A stretch of DNA of 64,000 bases from Ephydatia muelleri (GCA_013339895.1 JABACO010000020.1:1704564-1768563), one strand, 5' to 3'. Shown: positions 45,695 through 55,617, numbered from the stretch's first letter. The notes: a model not told the origin generated them from the letters alone. Made by a program: numbers and translations.

Positions 45695-46324
45695 CAGTCT
45701 TGGGCAATAACGATATTGCTTATATTGAAATTACGTATTCTCGCAACAATAGTAATATGTAATACTTATCGAAATTATTTGGATGTCTAAGTTATTTCGT
45801 AATATGGAATTGGTATTTTGTAGACATGGTAACGAGTAATTTTAAATAATAGGAATTACTTTAGTTATCACGTGAGCATTTATTTACGTTCTCAAAAAAC
45901 ATGGAAGAAGATGGCCGTTTGGTTCCTACTTCACAATCTGTTAGTAGCGGCCAAAGCAGCAGTAGCAGCAGTGTAAAAGAGGCAAGTTTCCAGCCTCCAG
46001 CTATCCAGTCTGCGTTATTGGATGGAAAATACTTCCGTGTGACCAATATCGAGGGGGACAAGATCCGTGCAATATGTGAAATGTGCCCGAAGGATAAAAC
46101 TGTTATTTCTGGATCGGTTAAATCTTCGTCAAATTTTAAGCGATGACTTTGACAATAAAATGTAATCTGTAATGGAAAAATGTAATTAAAAATAATAATT
46201 GTAATAGGTAATGCAATTTCAGGTAGTGAAGTTAATCTGTAATATGTAATACCATTACACATACTGAATGTATTGTGTAATTTGTATTGAAATTACTCCT
46301 TTGACTGTATTTTGCCCAACACTG
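45695..46324 (+). mobile_element. hAT derivative with BED-finger start
   Basis: Ends CAGTCTTGGGCAA and (inverted) CAGTGTTGGGCAA, flanked by gtcaagaa (45687-45694) and gtcaagga (46325-46332), an 8 bp duplication with one mismatch. Both sides carry AT-rich subterminal repeats of the aatatgtaat type. At 630 bp it keeps only the first transposase exon. Confidence 0.88.
45901..46146 (+). pseudogene. hAT transposase N-terminus (BED-type zinc finger, truncated)
   Basis: MEEDGRLVPTSQS, a Ser-rich stretch, then DGKYFRVTNIEGDKIRAICE with CEMCPKDKTVISGS and SSNFKR. The CxxC and the SxxSSNFKRH context are the first half of a BED finger; the frame stops (TGA) exactly where the distal His would follow. 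This is typical of an element truncated to its DNA-binding start, which could still bind the TIRs as a repressor if expressed (speculative). Confidence 0.75.
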
Positions 46325-46449
46325 GTCAAGGAGTAGATAACGAAGCTGAGCAGTATGAACATTTTCTGCCATTAGTTTCACCTAGCTTATTCCAACTACC
46401 TGTGATATGTTTATGAATGTGCATTGAATTGGTCTGTATACAACCTTTA

Positions 46450-46860
46450 ATGGTTGCAGTTTCAATATTCGATGTACTAGCTATGTGTTTCTCTCGTGGG
46501 CAAGTAGTAAATCGTAATGGTGTTGCCATAAATGGTGTTGGAATACCGGTATTGTAATGAGAAACGCACCCAATGACTACCTGCACATTGAGGACAATGT
46601 TATGAGGGAAGCGTATAACCTTAAAAAATACGGCGATTTTACTAAAAATCATGCCAAATGTAGTGTACTAACAATCCTTCGTGGGCTAAGCTGCAAAAAA
46701 TCTGGTGTGCTTGGTATTAAAGCACCCCATATACATGTCTATGGGAAGATATACGCGAATATTCGGTGATTCGCAAACCGCGAATTAATTACTTGTCCAT
46801 TTGACCGCTGATTTCTGGATACGATAAATGCAATTGATTCGGCATGCACTATGGTTTAAA
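46450..46860. repeat. Dispersed repeat, inverted relative to 60990-61470
   Basis: Shared blocks include gtagtgtactaaca, aaatacggcga, ccgaatatt, gattcgcaaaccgcga and tagctagtac-type ends. No coding potential is conserved between the copies, so the 70-codon ORF here is probably accidental. Confidence 0.7.
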
Positions 46861-46925
46861 CTAGCGGTACTGTCTGGCGTACGGAGAAAAAACACGGCTC
46901 ATGCATGCAGCCGGGTGGCCCCTAC

Positions 46926-47027
46926 ATAGTCTCGTACCCAGACCCAACGTTTCGCAAGCTGCGGATGGTAGCGGTGATAAAATCCATCCGCAGTTGCGAG
47001 AAGTTGGATCTGGGTACGAAACTAGTC
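46926..47027. mobile_element. Short palindromic relative of the Academ-like TIR
   Basis: tagtctcgtacccagaccca at the left end and its inverse at the right end, with gctgcggatg...catccgcag between: a 102 bp unit made only of two TIR pieces of the element at 20679. Flanks gcccctaca and gtccctata agree at 7 of 9 positions, compatible with a 9 bp target duplication. Confidence 0.78.
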
Positions 47028-47408
47028 CCTATACTCTTCGCGTCAAAAGCCACGCTGCATGTACGCACATAATACACAAATCTACGATCTTACCTGTGGT
47101 TATCAAAATTCAAATATTTGTTCAACAAATATATATCATCAGGAAAATGAGTCCGCCTGTTCCCCCCGGACCGTACATGCATTCCCTGGATGCACAAAAA
47201 TGTAGACGTACCTTATTCCCTAGGTAGTTGGGTCCGGGGCGGGGACCATATTGCCAAGGGAATACGGTCCCCCGGACCGAATATTACCCCGGACGTTAGT
47301 GCTCATGACACCTGCGGCTAAAACTGATATATACATGTACACATACAATTACCATGCTACCATTTGACTCAATAGTCAGTTTGACTTCCAAATTGGCTAC
47401 ACAACCGA

Positions 47409-48794
47409 TTAGTATGGCGGGGGCTGATCGAACGGGTCAGCAACCGTACGGGTTGGTGGCAATCCCGCAGTGGAATACGCAGGTGGATAGAGTTCGTTCA
47501 TGGGCGGAGATGTCGGAGGGAAACTTGCAGTTTCGGCAGCGAGTCTCTCTGCCATCGGATCCTGTGGAGGTGTCCAGACCTGTGGTGGACCCTGCGGGTA
47601 CGGCTGGGTCGTCGGTGCCTGCGGATATGGCCCGGTCGCTGGTGCCCGCGGATAGGACTGGGCCGAGGGGACGACGGGAACTGACGCTGCATTGACAGCC
47701 GCTTTTCCACTCATTACAGCAAGGTACAACCAAACAAGAATCGGAATGGCGCACAGAGTCACTGCGATGAACATGCTGACTTCGATCGCGGCGTAAACCC
47801 ATGTGCGTGCCTCGCATGTTACGGAAATGTCGACGTTCGCTCCTACGTCGCCGATGGGGGAGGAGCTGGTCTGGACGAGGACAGCGTGTCCGGAGCTGTA
47901 AGCGAAACTAAGAGAGCAGGAAGTGGCAGACAACGTCGTCGAACAGTTATCAACTATGACTCCAGACGATGGCACGTACTCATATCGATCAAATGCCACG
48001 GTGTAAGTGACGGAAGCGGAAGCGGAGTTGGTGTTATCGAAGATAAAATAGTAATCGTCCTCCGAATTGAAGGTGAGCGTAGCCGACGAGTTCGTGACAC
48101 CGCACGGGCTGGTCAGAGCACTCAAATAGAGCGCGCTGTTCGAGTATGCTAAATAGCTTGACCCAGAGTCGATCCACTGGTTGAAGGTGCTGGTTCCTTT
48201 GATGACCAGATAGGTGACCGCACTGCTACCGGAACCCAGGCAGGCTCTGAGAGAGTAAGTCGTTCCCGGATATAAGTAAAAACTCAAATACTCATAGCTG
48301 TTGGCTAACGCTAATTTCGGCTTCGTATACGTCAGTGTGAAGTTGTCCTTGGCCAACCTGGGCTTGGTCTGGAGTAGGTAGAGAGACGCTGTGACCCCCG
48401 TGGTCAGCGAGGAGGGACTGTTCAATTTCGCTCCCTGGCATAGCTCGCTGGAGACGGATACGATGCGAGCGTCGGATGGGGAGAGGGTAGACGAGATGAT
48501 CGTGCTGTTTTTTTTGTACGTCACCGTAACGGGAACCACGAGAAGGACGATGGCTGCGGCAAGGACGCAGCAGCAAGTCAACACGACCGCACCGTTTCCT
48601 CCGGAACCTCTCTGGATGTAGCTGCTGTAGCCGGATCTATAACGGTACGAGTAGTGGGAATAGTGGTGGTGCCCTCCTCCTCCGCCCCCGAAGTGATGTC
48701 CTCCGCCCCCGAAGTGATGGCGATGTCCGCCGCCCCCGAAGTGGTGTCCTCCGCCCCCAAAATGTCCTCCATGGCCACCTCCACCGTGAGGCAT
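47409..48794 (-). CDS. Gly/His-rich two-pass membrane protein with PY tail (intact, 461 aa)
   Basis: A single-exon gene. Residues 1-70 are HFGGGG-type Gly/His repeats followed by HYSHYSYRYRSGYSSYI. The first membrane segment is about 75-97 (VVLTCCCVLAAAIVLLVV). The ectodomain, about 98-335, includes SVSSELCQGAKLN, VTYLVIKGTSTFNQWIDSGS, FNSEDDYYFIFDN, DRYEYVPSS and paired Cys. The second membrane segment is about 338-360 (AIEVSMFIAVTLCAIPIL), and the tail is Pro-rich with NELYPPAYS and a terminal DQPPPY. The VIKG...W / DDYYFIF / YEYVPSS order resembles the ectodomain of APD1-4-type E3 ligases (DUF4792/4793), which there precedes a RING. Here two PPxY motifs that can bind WW domains, for example Nedd4-type ligases, occupy the tail (inference). 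The Gly/His start may bind metal. Copies: 8948, 24086, 52463. Confidence 0.8.
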   Translation of the reverse strand: MPHGGGGHGGHFGGGGHHFGGGGHRHHFGGGGHHFGGGGGGHHHYSHYSYRYRSGYSSYIQRGSGGNGAVVLTCCCVLAAAIVLLVVPVTVTYKKNSTIISSTLSPSDARIVSVSSELCQGAKLNSPSSLTTGVTASLYLLQTKPRLAKDNFTLTYTKPKLALANSYEYLSFYLYPGTTYSLRACLGSGSSAVTYLVIKGTSTFNQWIDSGSSYLAYSNSALYLSALTSPCGVTNSSATLTFNSEDDYYFIFDNTNSASASVTYTVAFDRYEYVPSSGVIVDNCSTTLSATSCSLSFAYSSGHAVLVQTSSSPIGDVGANVDISVTCEARTWVYAAIEVSMFIAVTLCAIPILVWLYLAVMSGKAAVNAASVPVVPSAQSYPRAPATGPYPQAPTTQPYPQGPPQVWTPPQDPMAERLAAETASFPPTSPPMNELYPPAYSTAGLPPTRTVADPFDQPPPY

Positions 48795-49105
48795 CTCTAT
48801 TTTTACGTGATTGTCACTTCAGGCCAAAGGTGTGCAGCCACGCCCTAAGTTCATTGCATGTTACTCAATCGGTGCGTGAATATTAATAAGTCGAGAGGAT
48901 GGCCTCCGCGTATCGAAATCACTGCACTATAGCGGGACTGACATTAATAAAATATGTATCTCCATGTACCTGCATGGCCATGCAGACGAGGGGGATAAGA
49001 CGACCATCCTTAGGCATGCGCACAGTCTGAAATTTAAGGCGGCATTTAGCATTCATTGCCCAAACTGATGGATGGGGTACCCGTGTCGGTGCGTGAATGT
49101 TATTA
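48795..49105 (-). promoter_or_regulatory. Upstream region of the intact membrane-protein gene
   Basis: Matches 8580-8947 in several blocks, including GGCCTGAAGTGACAATCAC (about 48812-48830) and gataagacgaccatcctta. The initiator follows aatagagatgcctcacgg in both copies, so the start at 48794 is well supported. Confidence 0.6.
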
Positions 49106-49180
49106 AGTTATTATTATTATTATCATTATTTAATTTTAATAACAATAATAATAATAATAATAATAATAATCAGGATACAA
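49105..49180. repeat. (ATT/AAT)n tail
   Basis: A trinucleotide run at the 3' end of the minus-strand retroelement fragment; likely its 3' tail. Confidence 0.85.
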
Positions 49181-49187
49181 GAATACA

Positions 49188-49545
49188 CTAATGAGAATAC
49201 TCAAGAAGGGGAGCACGGGCACATCTGAGGAGGATGGCTCTTGCATTCTGTCTCATCAGTGTGACAGCCAGCAGACAGTACATTTGGCACAGTGCCTCAG
49301 TTTCACAGATTCCCACTTGCATAGCTAGCCTCTTGCTCAATCTAGAGTAGCATTCTTTGGCTTCACATCCCCAACCACCATAGACTTCCACCACTAATGG
49401 AATACATGTCCAGCCCAACCTTGCACACATCTGATCATTCTTGGCATGCTTTTCAATCTCACCAACCTCTGCAGAGTTGCCTGAAGCCAAACTCGCTTCC
49501 AGAATCAAGTCCGTATTAAGCGGATGAATGACTTTCAGGTCTATT
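49188..49545 (-). pseudogene. Retroelement nuclease-like C-terminus, fragment A
   Basis: Reads VIHPLNTDLILEASLASGNS, EIEKHAKNDQMCARLGWTCI and PLVVEVYGGWGCEAKECYSR, then the LAVTLMRQNARAILLRC end of the same family as 7566-8259. The zinc knuckle and catalytic PADV/FDxTV part are missing (5' truncation). It ends next to an (ATT)n tail, as expected of a reverse-transcribed copy. Confidence 0.75.
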
Positions 49546-49562
49546 ATTATTATTATTTTAAT

Positions 49563-49798
49563 AACAACAATGCAGCGAGTTAGGTTGGTTATGTATCCCT
49601 CTTGTGGTTGAGTCATATGGTGCATGGGGGAAAGAGGCTATGGAGTCATTTTCGAGTCTAGCCTCTCGCCTAGCCATAACATCATCAAGGCCTAAATCTG
49701 CTGTTCTATCAGAGCTGTATGGCCGACTCAATCTGAACCTAGTAAGGGCTAATGTGAGGGCTATAATGTCCCGATATTGCCCTCTAAATTCTTTCTGA
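49563..49798 (+). pseudogene. Retroelement nuclease-like C-terminus, fragment B
   Basis: CSELGWLCIPLVVESYGAWG, KEAMESFSSLASRLAIT, SELYGRLNLNLVRANVRAIM and a stop at 49798, followed by caataataataaagaac, a 3' tail of AAT type. It is head to head with fragment A, separated by a short ATT run. The sequence differs from fragment A throughout, so these are separate subfamilies, not an inverted duplicate of one insertion. Confidence 0.75.
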
Positions 49799-49984
49799 GG
49801 TGTTATTTAGCTTTGGTCATGTTCTTGTGTATTTTGTTTGTCAATATTGTTGTGTAATATTTTTGTGAATAATCAATAATAATAAAGAACTCTGAATAAT
49901 AACAATAATGCATATATAATAATTATTATTATTTTAATAACAAAACTACTCTAGCAGTATTGCATACATGTAAATGAATACAAA

Positions 49985-50130
49985 GTATGCAAGTGAAATT
50001 GTCAATATGGGCCTACGTGTATTGAAATAACTGCACTACAGCGGGACTGACATTGATAAAATATGTATCTCCATGTACCTGCATGCCCAGATGAGGGGGT
50101 GAGGGAACGGGGATAAGACGACCATCCTTA
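49985..50130 (-). repeat. Detached copy of the membrane-gene upstream region
   Basis: Direct repeat of 48885-49010 (actgcactacagcgggactg, aatatgtatctccatgtacc, gataagacgaccatcctta). The two copies flank the pair of retroelement fragments. Confidence 0.75.
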
Positions 50131-50345
50131 AAATGTCCCCCCCCCCCCCCCCCCCCCCTCCCAGACACTCTATACACTAGGGCAAAAAAAAATGTCCTCC
50201 CCCACCCTCAGGGTAAAATGTCCCCTCTCCCCCCCTCTTTCAGGGTAAAATGTCCCCCCCTTCCAGGGTAAAATGCCCCTCCCCCCAGGGTTAAATGTCC
50301 CTCCTTCCCCCTTCCAGGGTAAAATGCCCCCCTCCCAGACACTCT
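50126..50345. repeat. Poly(C) tract and C-rich minisatellite
   Basis: A run of about 30 C followed by imperfect cagggtaaaatgtcccc units. Confidence 0.9.
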
Positions 50346-50415
50346 ACACTAATGTTTCCTGTCGTTTTTTTCCCTCTTCGTGTCTGTGTATGTATAATAA
50401 ATAACATTTGCGCAG

Positions 50416-50512
50416 AGATGCATAATAAGCACGTGAATGCATTATAAGCACGTGGATGCATTATAAGCACGTGGATGCATTATAAGCACGTGGATGCATA
50501 ATAAGCACGTGT
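50416..50512. repeat. 20 bp tandem repeat
   Basis: Five units of gcattataagcacgtggat, with cataat variants at the ends. Confidence 0.92.
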
Positions 50513-50551
50513 CTCGATAATCTGAGTGATTCACGATGACGACAGAGGACG

Positions 50552-51206
50552 ATGAGTGCGAGCAAATCTGAAAGATCACTGAAGGATGTGGGGACATTAG
50601 ATAAAAGAGTTGTACGTTGGAAGGCTTCTAGCTATATGGTTGAAAATGGCCTTCTATTTCATCGGAAACCGAAGACGAATGAATGGAAGCAGGTTCCTCG
50701 CTGTGGGAAAGAGAGAAGCAGAATATTGGAAGCGTGTCATTCTCTTCCCGAAGGTATGATTTTCAGCAGTTGCTTACATATATTCCTGTAGCTGGCCATT
50801 TGGGGCGAGATAAAACCTACAAAAAGATTGCCGAGAGATTCTATTGGAAATCCCTTTGGAAAGATGTTTCAAATGTTGTCCAAGCTGTGAGCGTTAATTG
50901 TCAGACAGCAAATGATGCCAAATTTGTGAAGGAAGCAGCACCTCTTCACCTAGTTCCAGTTAAACAGGAAGTATGGATTCAGGTAAAAAATAAATAATAA
51001 AAACAATTTTTTTCAACACATGACGTAACTGGTATAGGTTGAAGAAGGTATAATAGGACCACTACCTAAGACTAAGAGTCAAGAGTGGCAATCGTTCTAT
51101 TATTACACAGGTAGATTATTTTTCAAAGTGGCCAGAGGCTATGGCACTACCTGATAAGTCTGCTGAGCAGGTTTCCCTGTTTTTGTATCAAACCATTTGT
51201 AGGTAG
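50552..51206 (+). pseudogene. KRBA2-like integrase, N-terminal part
   Basis: Exon 1 from 50552 reads MSASKSERSLKDVGTLDKRV, SSYMVENGLLFHRKPKTNEW and RSRILEACHSLPE, to a GTATGA donor at about 50754. Exon 2, after ttcctgtag, begins GHLGRDKTYKKIAERFYWKS: together they form the HxxxH half of the integrase zinc domain. The distal half is damaged (VVQAVSVNCQ, where the family has two Cys). Exon 3 has IIGPLPKTK, where the first catalytic Asp would be expected just before, but Glu-Gly is found. A one-base change is then required to reach DYFSKWPEAMALPDK. Reading stops at TAG near 51206, and the D35E part is absent. Confidence 0.75.
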
Positions 51207-51209
51207 ACT

Positions 51210-51935
51210 CATGCGTGTAGACTTACAACCAAAAAAACTTGTTTTGCACAGTACTATATGAGTATATTAAAAAACACACACACACAATATGTATGAAATG
51301 TAATGAATTCTTTGCTTTTGCATGATCTTCACAGTTACTGTATTCAAGTATGGGTCTAGGTGAGTTTAGTTTATGAATATTAAACATTTGAGTTACATCA
51401 TCTTTTTATGCATTAAGATTGAAACGTTTCCATGAAAGAAAAGTATCAAGCAAGACAAATGCTCCTAAAAATGAAAAAAAGATATTTCAAGACAAAACTC
51501 ATAATTTGATACATCAGCACAAGTTAGTAAAACAAGTTCAGTTGTCAAAGATATCATAGCCATCTTGTGTTCAACTGCATTGGAATTAGTATCCGAGCAA
51601 TGGGGAGATAAATAAAAAATGACATTAATGGTAACATCCTCTATATCTAATGTCATATGCTCAGAAAACCAAGCAACAGTTATTGACCATACTTCACATG
51701 AGGGAGTCTTCATGCAACTTCAGCTTTGTGTACATTGAACAACGCATGCGTATCAACTAGATTTGTTTGATATTCAAAGCTGGAACAATATAGCCAATAC
51801 ATTGTGGACTAGGCACTATTTAGAGCTTCATATATGCCCATTTTAGAACTTTATATACTCCTCTACGAATGCAGAAGAATGGTGTTCTATACAAGTTTTA
51901 TTACATGCTGTGTAGTGCCATGGTGACTACATGTT
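51210..51935. other. No recognised gene
   Basis: AT-rich; no supported exons on either strand. Confidence 0.5.
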
Positions 51936-51939
51936 ACGG

Positions 51940-52463
51940 TGAGCGAGCTATGCCAGGGTGCCACGGGGGTCACAGCATCTCTCTACCTATACGCTGGAGA
52001 TGGATACGATGCGAGTGTCGGATGGGGAGAGGGTAGACGAGATGATCGTGCAGTTTTTTTGTACGTCACCGTAACGGGAGCCACGAGAAGGAAGATGGCT
52101 GCGGCAAGGACGCAGCAGCAAGTACACGGGGCCGCACCGTCTCCTCCGGAACCTCTCTGGATGTAGCTGCTGTAGCCCGATCTATAACTGTACGAGTAGT
52201 GGGAATAGCATTGGTGCCCTCCTCCTCTGACCCTGAAGTGATGTCCGCCGCCCCCGAAGTGGTGTTCCGCCACCCCCGAAGTGATGTTCGCCGCCCCGAA
52301 GTGGTGTCCTCCAATGTGATGTCCGCCGCCCGAAGTGGTGTCCTCCGCCCCCGGAGAGATGTCTGCCGCCCCTGATGTGATGTCTTCCGCCCCCGAAGTG
52401 ATGTCTGCCCCCCCCAAAGTGGCCCCCAAAATGTCCTCCATGGCCGCCACCACCGTGAGGCAT
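51940..52463 (-). pseudogene. Gly/His-family membrane protein, 5' part only, frameshifted
   Basis: Starts MPHGGGGHGGHFGG at 52463, passes through irregular HHFGGG repeats with several frame changes, and regains the family pattern as YSSYIQRGSGG, CVLAAAIFLLVAPVTVTYKK before breaking after SSRLPSP. The ectodomain is then reduced to a few fragments (gagctatgccagggtgccac at 51945). The Gly/His repeat zone seems to be the unstable part. Confidence 0.78.
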
Positions 52464-52499
52464 GTCACGCCATCCGTATTAATGTCCCCCCAAACCACT

Positions 52500-52849
52500 T
52501 GTGGTGCCCCAAATAGTCAGGGGGGGAGAGGGGGGGGGGGGATCCATTTACGGCACTGTAAGTGGTCCAGCCGGACTAACTGCGCTGCCGTAGGAAGTAT
52601 ACATCTCCCTCCTTAAACATTATGACTTTACAACAAACTTTGTGCAGCGTCGCCTGTGCACGCAGCAAGCTTCATCACACTCACAACATAGAATACTGGA
52701 GTACAACACACAAGATCCTGACACCACAACCACAAACAACACCTGGACACACAACTGAGCAGGGGGCAAACTAACACCTAATTTGGAAGAGATGCGCCCA
52801 CACCTCCACCAGGAAAAAAATCCTGTGGAAAACCCTCTAACAGGACTTT

Positions 52850-52882
<33 letters not shown>

Positions 52883-52980
52883 AATAACCTGCATGCTATA
52901 GTTAAGCACTGCTCAGCATGCACATACATGTACAAACAGAACACTCTCATCCAGTTCCAGCCTTCAGCCTAAGCTTCATT
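52500..52980. other. No recognised gene; poly(G) at 52540 and 52852-52881
   Basis: Two G tracts and no coding pattern. Confidence 0.55.
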
Positions 52981-52982
52981 TC

Positions 52983-53208
52983 CAGTGGCATACCCAGGGG
53001 GGTGCTCCGGGTGCTTGAGCACCACCCTCGGCCATAGGTGCTAACATTATAAAAAATTATATTATTATGTTATTAATAATTAGCCGTAAAAAATCGAAAG
53101 GCAACAATGAACGAGCTGAAGCGTACAGCCCCCCCCCCCCCCCCCCGCTTTTCATATCGGGCCTGACCTTAAGCAGCCCCCCTCGCTGAAATCCTGGATA
53201 CGCCACTG
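52983..53208. mobile_element. hAT-type MITE, 226 bp
   Basis: Ends CAGTGGCATACCCAGG and (inverted) CAGTGGCGTATCCAGG, with a C tract at 53129-53147. Flanks share only atttc, so the target duplication is imperfect. Confidence 0.8.
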
Positions 53209-53746
53209 ATTTCGGTGCCGGTCCACTAGAAAACACCACTGTTAAGGACAACCTGCGATTGCTCTGTGCATGAGAGGAACAACATAAAATACACCCACCA
53301 ACTACCTATAAAAAAGCAACCGAACTTGCTTAAGTGCACGACGCTTAGAATGCCAAACATTCACACCTTCACTTATACCCCACCACGTGGCTACTCCAAT
53401 TAACGGAGGGAGCTTACACAGCGAGAAATCAATAATTGGACCAATATTGACGCATTATTGGATCAGGATGATATCATCCTTGGTAGGCAATATGGGTAAC
53501 AGTATTGGTTCAATGATTTAGGGGAACATGACCCAAACATGTGTACGCAATATTGATACAACACTGATAAAGTGTTGATCCAACCATGATAGCAGTCTTG
53601 TGCCAAGCATGATATACCAAAGTATTGGCCCAATGCTGTTATTACAATATTGGCCCAAGACCATATTACCTTTTAAGGCATCAATATTACCTCCTTTTTA
53701 GGCATTGAAATTTTATTTGAAACAATACAGATTGCATCACAATAAA

Positions 53747-53974
53747 CTATTCTATTAAGTCCCTTGTTCTCTCTCCTTCTATTAGCACTGCGATCACCAT
53801 ATCCTTGAAGTAGCATACTCCACCAGAGCAATGGACGGATACTTTGCATCCACTCAACAGTCTCGATGGTCTGTGTACAACCCTGTGTTGGATAGCAGAA
53901 GCATTACCACCACATATGTTCACATACCTTGCAGTGTAACTGGTCGTTTGGAAAGCTGTATGACAAATCACCAC
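53747..53974 (-). pseudogene. Unknown protein fragment, related to 54971-55285
   Basis: RLLSGCKVSVHCSGGV and CYFKDMVIAVLIEGE align with EGCKVLKAVSFVHDC and CHFEEMVTTVPIERE of the second fragment. I do not recognise the family. The two lie on the same strand about 1 kb apart, either as duplicated exons or as two copies of a gene end. Confidence 0.4.
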
Positions 53975-54177
53975 CCTGGATATTTGCTATTACACACCAT
54001 TATTAATTTAACTCACATCCAAGTCACAACGACAACAGCAAGTCAGTGTACTGGTGTTTGGATATCCAAAAGAGTTAGCCTGTGTGGATTCCACAAAAAT
54101 AAATGATGTTCTCAAGTCATCACGTAGCCACACGCATCCAAGTCGCAAGACTCCATACCGGTAAATGACAACACCAA

Positions 54178-54776
54178 GCGCACTGGTGTTTTGATATCCA
54201 AAAGAGTTAGCCTGTGTGAATTCCACAAAATAAATTACGTTCCCAAGTCAACTCACGTAGCCACACCAGAGATATACCAATACCTCTGGTCAAACGAATC
54301 CAACTCAACGACAGCACCTCGTCCTCATGTAACCTGTCTATCTCCATCGCTTTCTCTTTTTCACCAATTCTCCATGGCACACCCAGATGCGCTCTAATAA
54401 GAGGTACAATATGAGAGAATTCCAATAATAACTTGGCATCTAAACACCACTAAAACGAAAAGGGACCGATACAATCACTCGCTTACCAAAAGAATTAGCC
54501 TGTGTGAGTTCCACAAAATAAATTACGTTCTCAAGTCAACTCACGTAGCCACACCAGAGATATACCGGTACCTCTGGTCAAACGAATCCAACTCAAAGAC
54601 AACACCTCGTCCTCATGTAACCTGTCTATCTCCATCGCTTTCTCTTTTTCACCAATTCTCCACGGCACACCCAGATGCGCTCTAATAAGAGGTACAACAT
54701 GAGAGAAATCCAATAATAACTTGGCATCTAAATACCACTAAAACGAAAAGGGACCGATACAATCACTCGCTTACCG
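54178..54776 (-). repeat. About 300 bp tandem duplication containing an exon-like ORF
   Basis: Two units (54178-54480 and 54487-54776) over 95 percent alike, plus a partial third at 54030-54130. Each unit on minus encodes HVVPLIRAHLGVPWRIGEKE and AMEIDRLHEDEVLSLSWIRL, then ISLVWLRELT before a TTGAGA break. Conservation of the reading frame in both units suggests exon duplication, though recent duplication alone would also keep it. Confidence 0.7.
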
Positions 54777-54970
54777 ATTCACACAGAACAGCGCGATATA
54801 GTCACTAACAACAAATCCGTGAAACGACGGCTCCACGTCTAGAAGCTTCCAACAATTTTCACCGTGTGTAGAAGCTTTCACTAGAGACCATATCATTATG
54901 TACATAACGATGGCAGGGCATTCACTGACTTTACACACTTGCTGCTGACGGAGGAACGGCCGTCAAATTT

Positions 54971-55285
54971 TTAGGCATTCAAACAATAATTATTAAAACA
55001 ATACAGATTATTTGAATAATCGTGAACAAATACTTTTTTGTTAACTCCAACTTTCTTCTCTCTTTCTATTGGCACTGTAGTTACCATTTCCTCAAAGTGG
55101 CACCCTTCACTAAAGCAGTCGTGGACGAAGGACACGGCTTTTAACACTTTGCATCCTTCAACTGCTTCGATATATCGCGAAAGTTCAAACATGGGGCAGT
55201 CTGTATCATTGAATAAAGGTTCACCAATCCTGATGAACAAGGGCTCAAACATTTGTACAAAAAAAACTGTCGATCCAACAGCCAA
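54971..55285 (-). CDS. Unknown protein fragment (second GCKV copy)
   Basis: A 104-codon open frame: VFFVQMFEPLFIRIGEPLFN, MFELSRYIEAVEGCKVLKAV, SEGCHFEEMVTTVPIEREKK and a Tyr/Asn/Cys-rich end YSNNLYCFNNYCLNA. It looks like the last exon of a mobile-element protein (the YCFNNYC end), but no enzymatic motif is visible. The related fragment at 53747-53974 is more damaged. Confidence 0.4.
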   Translation of the reverse strand: MAVGSTVFFVQMFEPLFIRIGEPLFNDTDCPMFELSRYIEAVEGCKVLKAVSFVHDCFSEGCHFEEMVTTVPIEREKKVGVNKKVFVHDYSNNLYCFNNYCLNA

Positions 55286-55617
55286 TTTATTATCATTATT
55301 GAAGCAATATTGATATCATGGTTTATGTAAAAATGATAGTCAGCTATTGTCCCAGGATTTTATCAACCTGTTCCATGTTGCTATATCAACATTGACGCAA
55401 TGAAGATAATTTATCAGTATTGGGTCATGTTTTATATCATTATTGTACCAAGGTTTTTGCGTTTATCATCCTTGAGCCAAGATTGGTAAGGGTTGGCTGT
55501 GTAGTTTCTGTCTAATTCATCCGACAGAAACGTGTATTTACAATGTGCGACCATGCGGCTATTACAGCGAAAATACAACAAACATGCAAAGGTAAGAACT
55601 TCATGTGCAAAGCACGC

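Larger units (their letters stand above)
53413..55503. mobile_element. Possible 2.1 kb element with ttacacagc-like inverted ends
   Basis: Left ttacacagcgagaaatc and right (inverted) ctacacagccaaccct, each followed by 250 bp rich in degenerate tattgg/ccaata motifs that are absent from the middle. Inside are two related minus-strand fragments (53747-53974 and 54971-55285) and a 300 bp tandem repeat. No known transposase seen. Confidence 0.4.
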
